A stretch of 64,000 nt of DNA from CAZPXH01 sp964591085 (GTDB lineage: Bacteria; Spirochaetota; Spirochaetia; DSM-27196; CAZPXH01). The stretch covers positions 28,931-92,930 of the forward strand of contig CAZPXH010000010.1 in assembly GCA_964591085.1 (NCBI GenBank), in the 5' to 3' direction. The translations under genes were made by a program, and so were the position numbers. The notes under the pieces were generated by a model, which saw nothing but the letters and a program-made list of their open reading frames with translations, was not told where the DNA came from and did no database searches. Below, piece after piece: positions 17,529 to 25,356 of this stretch; position 1 is the first letter of the stretch, and every line of letters begins with the position of its first letter.

Positions 17529-18911
17529 CTATTCCGCTTCCACCGGTTCCCGGTCGGGTCCCGGGTCCGCGGTCGGCTCCGCGAGCGGGAGCGGGCGGGG
17601 CTCCAGCATCCCGAGCAGGGCCCAGGTGCGGACCGGGGTGGTCATGCCTCTAATCACCTGGGGTTCCAGTTCCTCAGCATCAACGCTTTCGGCCACCAGC
17701 CCACGGGTCTGGTCTGACAGCAGGATGTCCGTCCCAACCCGCTTGGTGAGCTGCTCAATCCGGCTGGCAAGGTTCACGGTGCTGCCAACCACGGTATACT
17801 CCATTCTTCGGCTGGACCCGATGTAGCCAGCTACCGCCTCACCGGTGTGAATGCCAATGCCAATCCGGATGTTCTCCTGCCCGCGTTCGCCACGCCGCGC
17901 GTTGATCTCTTCCAGTCGCTCCCGCATCCGAAGGGCCGCGCGCACAGCAAGCAGTTCGTCCTGGGGGGTCTGAATCGGGGCTCCGAAGACGGCCATGATC
18001 GCATCGCCAATGAACTTGTCCAGGGTGCCCCCGAACTCAAAGACCACGTCAATCATCGCCTCAAAGTACTCGTTGAGGAAATCCACCACGTCCTGGGGTT
18101 CCAGCTCCTCGGACATGCGAGTGAACTCCCGGATGTCGGAGAACAGGACGGTGACCCTCCGGGTTTCGCCGGAAAGCGTGAGCTCATTCTCCAGGACGTA
18201 GTCTGCAACGGTATCGGTGACAAAGCGCCGGAGTGCCTCCCGCGCGCGCGTGCCTGCCTCGCGCTCCTTTGCCGCGCGAAGCTCGTTGTCAATAGAGCGC
18301 ACCACCACCAGCCGAAAGCGGAGGGTGAGGATATACATCACAAACACAAAGAAGCCCATGAAGCTGACTTGCTGGAAGAGCAGGATGGGGCTGATGGCCG
18401 GCGTGACAAAGCTCTCAGCGATAGATCCCGCGTAGCAGGGGCCAAACCAGATGCAGTAGTAGAAGGAGCCCGCAAAGGCGGCCACGCTCCCGATCCCCGC
18501 AAAGAGGGTCAGCGATGGCGAGAAGCGCAGGGCCGCAAGCGCAACAATGCCAAAGTAGATCAGGAACCCGGCGCCCTTGAAGCCGTTGTGGTCGCCGATG
18601 AACATGATCACGCCGGTAACGAGCGCCAAGTCCACCGCGATGTTGATGTACTTCAACGCGGGCGAGTAGCGGCCCCGCCGCTGGTACAGGAAGGTTGCTC
18701 CGCCAAAAACAAAGAGCGTGATGGAAGCCACGATCATCCCGATCGTGGCTTCCCGTGATCCCTCCCGGGACGTGGCAAGCGCCAGCGGAATCAGGATCAC
18801 CCCCATGATCACATGGGCGATATCGATGATCCGCTCGTTCCGCCGCTCTTCCAGATGGAAGTACTTCTCGGCGGTGCTCTCAATCCGTTCCCGCGTGATC
18901 TCGTGGGCCAT
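17529..18911 (-). CDS. Membrane-bound class III adenylate/guanylate cyclase
   Basis: A 460-aa protein with an N-terminal cytoplasmic helix, six or so hydrophobic segments (about residues 30-200), a linker helix (NELRAAKEREAGTRAREAL) and a class III catalytic domain. The domain has VLFSDIREFT (first metal Asp), DKFIGDAIMAVFGAP (base-selecting Lys and second metal Asp) and STVNLASRIEQL (transition-state Asn and Arg). All catalytic residues seem present, and the Lys suggests ATP, so cAMP is the likely product. The C-terminal tail is Pro/Glu-rich. What the membrane part senses is not evident, and no cAMP receptor gene is adjacent. Confidence 0.88.
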   Translation of the reverse strand: MAHEITRERIESTAEKYFHLEERRNERIIDIAHVIMGVILIPLALATSREGSREATIGMIVASITLFVFGGATFLYQRRGRYSPALKYINIAVDLALVTGVIMFIGDHNGFKGAGFLIYFGIVALAALRFSPSLTLFAGIGSVAAFAGSFYYCIWFGPCYAGSIAESFVTPAISPILLFQQVSFMGFFVFVMYILTLRFRLVVVRSIDNELRAAKEREAGTRAREALRRFVTDTVADYVLENELTLSGETRRVTVLFSDIREFTRMSEELEPQDVVDFLNEYFEAMIDVVFEFGGTLDKFIGDAIMAVFGAPIQTPQDELLAVRAALRMRERLEEINARRGERGQENIRIGIGIHTGEAVAGYIGSSRRMEYTVVGSTVNLASRIEQLTKRVGTDILLSDQTRGLVAESVDAEELEPQVIRGMTTPVRTWALLGMLEPRPLPLAEPTADPGPDREPVEAE

Positions 18912-19052
18912 TCCCTACCCCGATGCCAACCGAATAAGCGCTATGAGCACTCCGGTCCCGCCGGTGAGCCGGGCGGAGATGCAGGTGACAAAAACTTAAG
19001 CAGCGCCCGAACGGTCAGCGACCGCTCCGCTCCCGCCAATTCCATGTCGGGA

Positions 19053-19404
19053 TCATAGAGTCTCCCCGGGAACGACGCAACGAAGCCCCAGGTCCCGCAC
19101 CGGTTCTATCATATCGCCGGCAAACCACGCCGGATGCCGGAGCTCCAGACTCAGCGGTAGTCCCGCAGCACCTGCCGTGAGTGAGGCCCCGCGGGAGCTC
19201 GGGCACAAAGCGAAAGCCTGTCGGAACCGCCGCGCACCAGGTCCGGAGCCGATCCTCCGGTGGAAGCCCATACGCCACACCGGAGAGCTCCACGGCCTCC
19301 AGCACTTCCGACAGAGCCGAAAGCCGCCCTACCGGTGCGGTTCCCGGCGGGTACACGCTGCCCACCCAGTCCGCCTGAGCCCAGCTGGAAGCGCCAATCC
19401 GCAT
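19053..19404 (-). pseudogene. Broken DUF72 (YecE-like) gene
   Basis: Reading leftward from ATG 19404, the peptide MRIGASSWAQADWVGSVYPP, then LPPEDRLRTWCAAVPTGFRF and ELPRGLTH, matches the start of DUF72 proteins. Near 19160-19200 the match moves to another frame, LSLELRHPAWFAGDMIEPV, which is the family's central segment, and it ends at a stop at 19053. The usual stretch of about 50 residues between the two blocks and the C-terminal half are absent. It is thus frameshifted and internally and terminally deleted. The remaining 18912-19052 up to the cyclase start holds nothing I recognise. Confidence 0.7.
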
Positions 19405-19478
19405 GATGGCCGGCCCGGCGGTAGCGCACACGAAATCCGCTGCTGTTCCGCGGCCTCCACCCTTTGTACTTTGTACCA

Positions 19479-20024
19479 ATGAGCGGGACGAGCAGCGAAT
19501 CCATCATCCTCGGCGGCGGATGCTTCTGGTGTATTGAAGCGGTGTACAAGCGACGGGACGGCATCCTCAGCGCGGCCAGTGGCTATGCCGGTGGCGCGAT
19601 ACCCAACCCCAGCTACGAGCAGGTCTGCACGGGGAGCACGGGACACGCGGAAGTGGTCCGCGTCACTTTCCAACCGGACGTTGTGAACATACGGGAAATT
19701 CTGGATCTCTTTTTCCGCGCCCACAACCCCACCACGCTCAACCGACAAGGCGCGGATATTGGCACGCAGTATCGGTCTGTCATCTACTACGAGGACGAGT
19801 CTCAGCTTCCGGCGATCCGGGAAGCGATGGATTCCGCGCAGGGTGCCTTTGAAGACCCGATTGTTACCGAGGTCCAGCCGGCGCCCGTCTTCTACCTCGC
19901 GGAAGACTACCACCAGGATTACTTTGACCGGAATCCCTATGCTGGTTACTGCCGGGTAGTCATTCGCCCCAAACTGAAGAAGCTCGGAATGCAGGCGGAA
20001 GGCGGACTTTTCCTCCAGCGCTGA
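19479..20024 (+). CDS. msrA: Peptide methionine sulfoxide reductase MsrA
   Basis: Reduces methionine-S-sulfoxide in proteins. The catalytic motif GGGCFWCIE is at residues 12-20 (nucleophile Cys15), followed by SGYAGG, HNPTTLNRQGADIGTQYRS and the YHQDYF motif. 181 aa, normal length; single-domain, without MsrB fusion. ATG 19479 is preferred over the upstream TTG 19464. No Shine-Dalgarno: TACTTT (19467-19472) lies 6 nt upstream inside a doubled CTTTGTAC, suggesting a leaderless mRNA. Divergent from the broken DUF72 gene. Confidence 0.94.
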   Translation: MSGTSSESIILGGGCFWCIEAVYKRRDGILSAASGYAGGAIPNPSYEQVCTGSTGHAEVVRVTFQPDVVNIREILDLFFRAHNPTTLNRQGADIGTQYRSVIYYEDESQLPAIREAMDSAQGAFEDPIVTEVQPAPVFYLAEDYHQDYFDRNPYAGYCRVVIRPKLKKLGMQAEGGLFLQR

Positions 20025-20065
20025 GCCCGTCCTTCGCCGTTCGGGCGCAAGGGCGCGTCCGAAAG

Positions 20066-20090
20066 CCTGACGGACGCATGGTTCGTCAGG
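20066..20090. other. Hairpin-forming sequence between msrA and STAS module 2
   Basis: CCTGACG (20066-20072) and CGTCAGG (20084-20090) form a 7-bp stem with an 11-nt loop. There is no T-tract, so a terminator role is doubtful. Confidence 0.25.
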
Positions 20091-20163
20091 AATTCGTTAG
20101 GAAGCTCCAATTCGGCCTCCTGCATCTTCTCCGCTCCTCCGCCTGGCGCTACGATGACCGCCC

Positions 20164-20517
20164 ATGGAACAGGCCTCGGTCATTGACTGGAGCGCGGAAG
20201 GCAGCCTGGGGGTGTTTCACTTCCGCGACAGCATCGAGCTGTACAACGTTGATCCCACCCGCCGGGATCTGATCAAGGTGGTGGACGAGAATCGGATTGA
20301 TCGCGCGGTTTTTGTGATGGACGAAGTTCCGTTCATCGACAGCTCCGGCCTCGCCATCTTTCTGAGCCTCCGCCAGTACTTTGGAGAACGACTCCGCTTT
20401 GCCTTCTGCGGCATGCAGCCCAACGTGCGCAGCGTCTTTGAGTACGCAAACCTTCTCACGCACTTCACCATCTGCACGTCAGTGGACGAGGCCAAGAAGG
20501 TGCTCACCGGGACCTAG
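20164..20517 (+). CDS. STAS-domain protein, anti-sigma-factor-antagonist type (module 2)
   Basis: A 117-aa STAS domain paralogous to the one at 5348. AVFVMDEVPFIDSSGLAIFLSL carries the phosphorylatable IDSSG loop (58-62). The hydrophobic GVFHF strand near the N-terminus aligns with GIFHL of module 1. ATG 20164 follows a TACGAT hexamer by 8 nt without a Shine-Dalgarno. The partner ATPase-like gene starts 2 nt after the stop. Likely a partner-switch antagonist; the downstream target (sigma factor or other) is not in the window. Confidence 0.86.
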   Translation: MEQASVIDWSAEGSLGVFHFRDSIELYNVDPTRRDLIKVVDENRIDRAVFVMDEVPFIDSSGLAIFLSLRQYFGERLRFAFCGMQPNVRSVFEYANLLTHFTICTSVDEAKKVLTGT

Positions 20518-20519
20518 TG

Positions 20520-21692
20520 ATGGAAAGCGGAGCGAACGGCCAGGTAATTGACCTGGAAGGAAAGTACGTTCTCACAGACGCCGGTCTGCAGTACTGCGTC
20601 AAGCGTGGAATCCCGCTCCGCGATGTTGTGCTCCACGATCGTCGCAAGGCCACCGGATTCCTGTGGAAGCGATTCAACGCCGCGTTCGTGCAGAAGTTCG
20701 TGACCCACCAGCTCCTCGCCTCGATAGACATTGAAAGACTTGAGCTGCTTTCCAAGCGCAGGGAAATCATGGCCATCGCCAGCGAGATCATTTACGGAGT
20801 GCTGTTCAAGAAGTTCCGCCCGGAGATGAAGGCGAGGCTCAGAGAGCAGGCAATCATCCAGAGCATGCTGGCGCGAATGGGTCCAGCCGTCACAACGGGA
20901 ACCAGCATCCTTCCCGGCGCGATTGCGCACTTCAAGGATCGCCACGCTCGAGCCATCAACGCAATCAAGCATTCGCTGTACTTCGCTCCCGCTGCGCGGG
21001 TTGACACTGATGACAAGCTCTCTGCCACAGATAGGGAAGAGAAGAAGCGGATTGTCCGGCGCTTCATCGACCAGATAGACGATGAGACCTGGTTCCTGTT
21101 CGCGCTCCTGCAGACCGGCGAGGACCGCGAACGGCTGTTGAAGGAGCTCCAGGGCATTGTGGATGCCTACGTTGAGCGCGCCGCCATTGCGGACTACACC
21201 GCCCTCATCCTCATGGAGCTGGTACAGAACGCCGAGCGCGCGCACCTGCTGAACCTTGCGGAGCGCGACCAGATGGTCCGGAACAATCCCGCGCAGGTTG
21301 AGCACCTGCTCACCGACCCAACCTTCCGCCAGAAGCTGTTCCGCCGCGCTCAGACCAACGGCGAGTTCCTGGTCCTGAACTTTCAGTTTGATGGCAATCC
21401 CCATGATCCCACTTCCAAGACCAAGATCATGGCCTCCGTCATTAACCGGGGTCTCATTGGGTATCGCAGTCGGCAGGACATCCTGGAAAAGAAGAAGCGC
21501 GATGTCCGGACCACCTCCCTGGTGCATTTCTACAAGGAAAGCAACATGCAGGAGCTCGGGGCCGGGCTTGGCATGTACTACCTCAACTACCTGCAGGAGG
21601 CTTGCGAGCGTCAGGGTATCCTGTTTGATTCCAACGTCGTCCGGGACGAGCGCAAGGAAGAAACGATCGCGTCGGTGGTGTTGCGGATCTAA
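20520..21692 (+). CDS. Divergent GHKL-ATPase-like partner of STAS protein (module 2)
   Basis: A 390-aa protein with a long N-terminal helical domain (1-220; KATGF near 43-47). The C-terminal region resembles the ATP-binding fold of RsbW or histidine kinases: N-box-like LMELVQNAERAH (N237), a G1-like VINRGLIGY and a glycine-rich lid GAGLGMYYLNYLQEA (347-361). The usual G1 aspartate is not obvious. With an adjacent STAS antagonist, a Ser/Thr kinase or anti-sigma-like role is inferred. Module 1 encodes a full-length paralogue with the Asn and glycines lost. ATG 20520 is used; the in-frame GTG 20517 overlaps the preceding stop. Confidence 0.62.
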   Translation: MESGANGQVIDLEGKYVLTDAGLQYCVKRGIPLRDVVLHDRRKATGFLWKRFNAAFVQKFVTHQLLASIDIERLELLSKRREIMAIASEIIYGVLFKKFRPEMKARLREQAIIQSMLARMGPAVTTGTSILPGAIAHFKDRHARAINAIKHSLYFAPAARVDTDDKLSATDREEKKRIVRRFIDQIDDETWFLFALLQTGEDRERLLKELQGIVDAYVERAAIADYTALILMELVQNAERAHLLNLAERDQMVRNNPAQVEHLLTDPTFRQKLFRRAQTNGEFLVLNFQFDGNPHDPTSKTKIMASVINRGLIGYRSRQDILEKKKRDVRTTSLVHFYKESNMQELGAGLGMYYLNYLQEACERQGILFDSNVVRDERKEETIASVVLRI

Positions 21693-21714
21693 GCAAACGG
21701 CTAGACTGCGGGGT

Positions 21715-22911
21715 ATGCTGGACATCCGCAGACTGACCGAAGCCGAGCTTCCCGAGTACGTGGAGCTCTTCCGATACGCCTTCCGCGACTTCAGCGAAAA
21801 GCCTGGAGACCCCGATCTCCAGGCCTCCCTTCAGGCCACGGATGTACTGGGACTCTTTGCAAGCGGAGCGCTCGTCTCTGCGGTAGTGGACTTCCAGTTC
21901 CAGCAGGCGGTTCGCGGTCGTGTCCTTGGAATGGGCGGCATCGGCGGCGTAGCCAGCTATCCGGAACACCGGGGCCGGGGCTACGTCCGTACCCTCATGC
22001 GGACCGCCTTTGGCCAGATGCGCGAACGTGGTGCGGCACTCTCCATGCTCCGGCCTTTCAAGCAGTCCTACTACCGCAAGTTTGGCTACGAGACCGCAAG
22101 TACCTACGTCGGCTGGGACATGCCCTCCGGCGCCATGGCGCAGTGGGCGGATCCTGGGTTTGCGGAGGGATTCCGCTATCAGCGGGGGCGGTCCCTGGAG
22201 CTAAAGGCAGAGCTCCTGCACTTCTGGGGGGACCTGCAGCCGGGCATCAACGGCCTTGCGCTGATGCCAGACATGCCGGACGGCTACTTCCGCCGTCGCT
22301 ACCGGGACTTCCAGGTGCTGCTGGTCCACGGCAGTGCCGGAGTGGAAGCATCAGCGCTGGTGTTCAAGCGGGGCGCCGGAAGCGAGGCCCGCATTGCCGT
22401 CCGGGGATTCCTGTGGCGGAACCTGGCGGCCCGGGATGCGGTGCTGCACTGGCTTGCCCGCCACGGTGACCAGGTAGGGAGCATGACCATCGCCTTTCCA
22501 TTCGGGATGCCGGTCTTCCACCTGTTTGGCGATACCGTGAAGCCTGTCAGGCAGAATGTGCTGCTGTTTCCGTGGATGGTACGGGCAGTGGACGCTGTAG
22601 CAGCGGTGAGCGGGACCCCGGGGCGCATGGACAAGCCCCTGCTTCTGGAACTCTCAGACCGGGACTGCCCATGGAACAATGGTACCTTCCGGCTCTCTGC
22701 CGCAGACGGTGCCCTTCAGCTGCACCCGGAGTCCGGTTCTGCGGGCCCGGACCTCAGCATGCCGGTATCGGCACTCTCCGGCCTGCTCTACGGTGTTGGC
22801 GACGCGGAGGAGGTGCTCCGCCGCAGCGACGTAACCGCTGAAGCCGGAGTAGCCGCGCTCCTACAACAGGCATTCCCCGCGGTGCCATTCCAGAATGAAA
22901 GTGACTTCTAG
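21715..22911 (+). CDS. GNAT N-acetyltransferase, Eis-like
   Basis: A 398-aa protein with an N-terminal GNAT domain (SYPEHRGRGYVRTLMRTAFGQM is the acetyl-CoA loop), a second degenerate GNAT-like middle domain and a C-terminal SCP2-like region (LSMPVSALSGLLYG). This three-part layout is that of Eis/enhanced-intracellular-survival acetyltransferases, which acetylate amines including aminoglycosides. The substrate here is unknown. A longer in-frame ORF begins at 21388 inside the upstream gene but the domain starts at ATG 21715. TAGACT (21702-21707) lies 7 nt upstream and there is no Shine-Dalgarno. Confidence 0.83.
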   Translation: MLDIRRLTEAELPEYVELFRYAFRDFSEKPGDPDLQASLQATDVLGLFASGALVSAVVDFQFQQAVRGRVLGMGGIGGVASYPEHRGRGYVRTLMRTAFGQMRERGAALSMLRPFKQSYYRKFGYETASTYVGWDMPSGAMAQWADPGFAEGFRYQRGRSLELKAELLHFWGDLQPGINGLALMPDMPDGYFRRRYRDFQVLLVHGSAGVEASALVFKRGAGSEARIAVRGFLWRNLAARDAVLHWLARHGDQVGSMTIAFPFGMPVFHLFGDTVKPVRQNVLLFPWMVRAVDAVAAVSGTPGRMDKPLLLELSDRDCPWNNGTFRLSAADGALQLHPESGSAGPDLSMPVSALSGLLYGVGDAEEVLRRSDVTAEAGVAALLQQAFPAVPFQNESDF

Positions 22912-23512
22912 GCACGGCAGCACCCCCGAACCCCCACTCCTCGCAACGGCACTGTCCCAGCTCATGCATCCCTTTGTGGTGTCTCTCGCGAGTTTCCTCT
23001 CGCTCGCTCTCCTGATGTGGGTCCGATACCGGATGCGGATTTTCGCAGCTATTGTGGTGACCGTGGCCTTTGGTGCCCTGGTGCCGGCCGCCGCGCTATT
23101 TGCGTTTCGGTCCGCAGGGCTGGTGGACAGCCTGGAAGTGGGCAAGCGCGATCAGAGGATCCTGCCACTGGTGCTTGCGGTTGGGGCCTATCTTGCCGGC
23201 AGCGCCATTCTTGCTGTGATCTCCGCGCGGCCGGAGCTGGTGAACTTCATGCTGGTCTTTGCGCTGAACACCGCTCTTATATCCGTCATCACGGTCTTCT
23301 GGAAGATCAGCATCCACACCGCAGCCTTTGCGGCATCCGTGGTGGCCTTTGCTATCATTCTGGATCTTCGCCTGCTTCTGCTCCTGCTATTGCTGTTCCC
23401 GCTCGCTTGGGCCCGGGTTCGTCTCCGTCACCACACAGGCGTGCAGACGCTCGCTGGCGGGCTCCTGGGCGGTCTGTCCACCGCGCTGCAGTTTGCCGTC
23501 TACCCCGGCTGA
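22895..23512 (+). CDS. PAP2-like integral membrane protein
   Basis: A 205-aa protein with about six hydrophobic segments. The motifs WKISIHTAAFAAS and PLAWARVRLRHHTGVQTLAGGLLG correspond to the second and third PAP2 phosphatase motifs (PSGH and SRxxxxxHxxxD). The catalytic His of motif 2 is present, but the Ser-Gly and the final Asp are not (Q replaces D). The family annotation is PAP2 superfamily; activity as a lipid phosphatase is doubtful. Its ATG lies 17 nt inside the acetyltransferase gene, so they are probably cotranscribed. Confidence 0.65.
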   Translation: MKVTSRHGSTPEPPLLATALSQLMHPFVVSLASFLSLALLMWVRYRMRIFAAIVVTVAFGALVPAAALFAFRSAGLVDSLEVGKRDQRILPLVLAVGAYLAGSAILAVISARPELVNFMLVFALNTALISVITVFWKISIHTAAFAASVVAFAIILDLRLLLLLLLLFPLAWARVRLRHHTGVQTLAGGLLGGLSTALQFAVYPG

Positions 23513-23527
23513 GGCCGGGGCTACTGA

Positions 23528-24379
23528 TCAGAGGCGGGCCGCTGCCTCCACAAAGTCCCGAGCACGTTCAAGGACCCGCCGGAGCTGCGGATTTGGAAGG
23601 AGCCGGAGCGCCTCGCTAAGGCTGACCCACCGGATCTCGCGGATTTCACCTTTCTGCGGGCTGAGGGTTCCGCCAACAGGATAGGCAATGAAAAACCCGG
23701 CAATCTTCTTCCGCCCACGTGGAGTAACGTAGCTCGCGCGTTCGTAGAATCCCGGGACAATTCGAATCGGAAGGCCGGTTTCTTCCTCTACTTCCCGTAG
23801 TGCCGTTTGCTGCTCACCCTCATCACCGCGGGAATGACCCTTGGGGAATCCCCAGGTCTCATCGCTTTCCTGGAGTACCAACAGGTAACGCTGCCGGCCA
23901 AAGAGGTGCCGCCGGACCACGACCGCGCCGCTGGACATCCGGAGCTGGGTCTTCTCCGCGGTTGGCAGATCCATGGTGACGCTGTGATCCTGAAAGCCCA
24001 TACCCCTCCAGAATGCGCGCGCGCGTCGATTCGCCGACGGAACGCGGACGCGGACGTGTGCATGGTTGAAGCCTTCATGTTCCAGAAACACAGAGAACGC
24101 TGCCCTGCCGATCTGTGCGGAATCGCGTCCGGCGCCCATCCAGAACTCCTCAACCCACAAAGCCTCCGCCTCATGGCGAAAAAGGATGTAGCCCTCGGCG
24201 TCGCTGTTGACGCTTACCAGAATCGCATTCATGTCAGATGCCAGACGGGAGGAGAGCTGCGCGGCGATGAGGTGTGGTTCCGGGGGAGCAGGCCGGCCCT
24301 CTGCCTCTTGCAATTGACGGTTCAGCGCGGCAAGGGTCGGGAGATCGTCGTTTCGGTAGCTGCGGAGCCGCACGTCCAT
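23528..24379 (-). CDS. GNAT acetyltransferase-Nudix hydrolase fusion
   Basis: A 283-aa two-domain protein. Residues 1-140 are a GNAT domain (AHVRVRVPSANRRARAFWRGMGF). Residues 145-283 are a Nudix hydrolase with a complete Nudix box from G181 to L203 (GHSRGDE, then REVEEETGL). The WGFPKGH lead-in resembles MutT/Ap4A-type hydrolases. Each domain alone is common; the fusion is less so. Substrate and physiological role unknown. It starts 12 nt downstream of the DUF2161 gene end, so the two are probably in one transcript. Confidence 0.82.
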   Translation of the reverse strand: MDVRLRSYRNDDLPTLAALNRQLQEAEGRPAPPEPHLIAAQLSSRLASDMNAILVSVNSDAEGYILFRHEAEALWVEEFWMGAGRDSAQIGRAAFSVFLEHEGFNHAHVRVRVPSANRRARAFWRGMGFQDHSVTMDLPTAEKTQLRMSSGAVVVRRHLFGRQRYLLVLQESDETWGFPKGHSRGDEGEQQTALREVEEETGLPIRIVPGFYERASYVTPRGRKKIAGFFIAYPVGGTLSPQKGEIREIRWVSLSEALRLLPNPQLRRVLERARDFVEAAARL

Positions 24380-24391
24380 CTGGGGCGGATG

Positions 24392-25129
24392 CTAACAGGA
24401 TCGCCGCGCTCCATCAGGTGTAGGGGCCGTAGTCGCACCGAGGTAGTCCACCACCGGCTTCCACTCGGCAAGCGCGGCCATCCCCGCCTGGCTGAGGCGA
24501 TACTGTGCGTGCGCCTCCCGGAGGAACCACCCATACACATTGCGCTGCAGGATTGATGCTGCGTTGATCCCGATGGCGGGCAGCTGATCGTTCACGGCCT
24601 TTGGAGAAAGCCCGGGTTCCCTTTTGAGCAGCATGGCCACCCGCAGCGCTTGCTGGCGATAGGCTGTAACCCGCACCCCACCGGATGCCCCCGGAACGTT
24701 GAATCTGCCAAGCCGTGCTGCGGACTCACGCAGGAGCCGGGCCCTGGCACGGGACTGGATGATCTCCGGCCGCCGCAGCGGCGCCAGCTTCACCTCCACG
24801 CCGCCAGCACCGTCCACCAGCAGCAACCCCAAACCAAGACGCTTGAGCACCGCCACGGAGTCCCCGCGAAGCTTGCCGCGTGCCGGGCGGGGGACGGCAA
24901 CCCAGCAAAGGTCACAGGCAGCCTGTCGCTTCACCGCCTGTTCCACCACGCGCAGGGAAAGGGTGCGCTTTACCTCAACCGCAATCAGCAGGTTGCCGTC
25001 ACGTGCAAGGAGATCTATGTGGCCCAGCTCCGCCTGCACTGCGTAGCCGTGAGCCAACAGAAACTGCTCAATCGCCCCGGCAAATGCCGTCTCCGGTGGA
25101 GGAACGGTCCTTCTGTTGTTGTCTTCCAC
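24392..25129 (-). CDS. DUF2161 family protein with PD-(D/E)XK nuclease fold
   Basis: The N-terminal half has GHIDLLARDGNLLIAVEVKR, the D...ExK core of PD-(D/E)XK nucleases. It is followed by DUF2161-typical VAVLKRLGLGLLLVD, a region starting VTAYRQQALRVAMLL, and a C-terminal winged-helix-like ILQRNVYGWFLREAHAQYRLS. Function is unproven for the family (predicted phosphodiesterase). A TTG at 25156 would extend it 9 residues but coincides with the start of the divergent small gene, so GTG 25129 is used (245 aa). Confidence 0.72.
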   Translation of the reverse strand: MEDNNRRTVPPPETAFAGAIEQFLLAHGYAVQAELGHIDLLARDGNLLIAVEVKRTLSLRVVEQAVKRQAACDLCWVAVPRPARGKLRGDSVAVLKRLGLGLLLVDGAGGVEVKLAPLRRPEIIQSRARARLLRESAARLGRFNVPGASGGVRVTAYRQQALRVAMLLKREPGLSPKAVNDQLPAIGINAASILQRNVYGWFLREAHAQYRLSQAGMAALAEWKPVVDYLGATTAPTPDGARRSC

Positions 25130-25147
25130 CTGTTTATCCCGTAGCTT
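25119..25147 (+). promoter_or_regulatory. Candidate promoter of the symporter operon
   Basis: TTGTCT (25119-25124) and TAGCTT (25142-25147) are 17 bp apart. The ATG of the small membrane protein is 8 nt after the -10, predicting a leaderless start. It overlaps the 5' end of the divergent DUF2161 gene. Confidence 0.42.
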
Positions 25148-25155
25148 CCGGATCA

Positions 25156-25356
25156 ATGCGCGGATTCGCTTTTCTTGGAGGCGCCCTGCTGGTGACCCTT
25201 GCAGGCGTGCTGCTCCCGTATCTTCTGTATACAGATGTTCCCCGCTTCAGCGGCGCCTACCTTTTCTGGAGTCTGACCTCCGTGATTGCGATAGTGGCCG
25301 CAGCGCTCCTGAGCCGCAACTGGGGCGGAGACACTTCGGGGGAAGACACAGAATGA
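25156..25356 (+). CDS. Small two-span membrane protein coupled to the SSS symporter
   Basis: 66 aa: two hydrophobic helices (GGALLVTLAGVLLPYLLY and FWSLTSVIAIVAAALLS) and an acidic tail. Its stop overlaps the symporter ATG (ATGA). Small membrane partners (DUF997/YhdT or DUF3311-like) often precede sodium:solute symporters, and this fits that pattern, though I cannot assign it to one family by eye. TAGCTT lies 8 nt before the start, with no Shine-Dalgarno. Confidence 0.65.
   Translation: MRGFAFLGGALLVTLAGVLLPYLLYTDVPRFSGAYLFWSLTSVIAIVAAALLSRNWGGDTSGEDTE

Noticed and set aside
20066..20090. Terminator for msrA
   Set aside because: A 7-bp stem with an 11-nt loop and no T-run; listed only as a weak hairpin.
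25116..25352. N-terminal extension of the SSS symporter
   Set aside because: It overlaps the 66-aa membrane gene in another frame, has no hydrophobic segment, and the coupled ATG at 25353 gives the normal SSS start.
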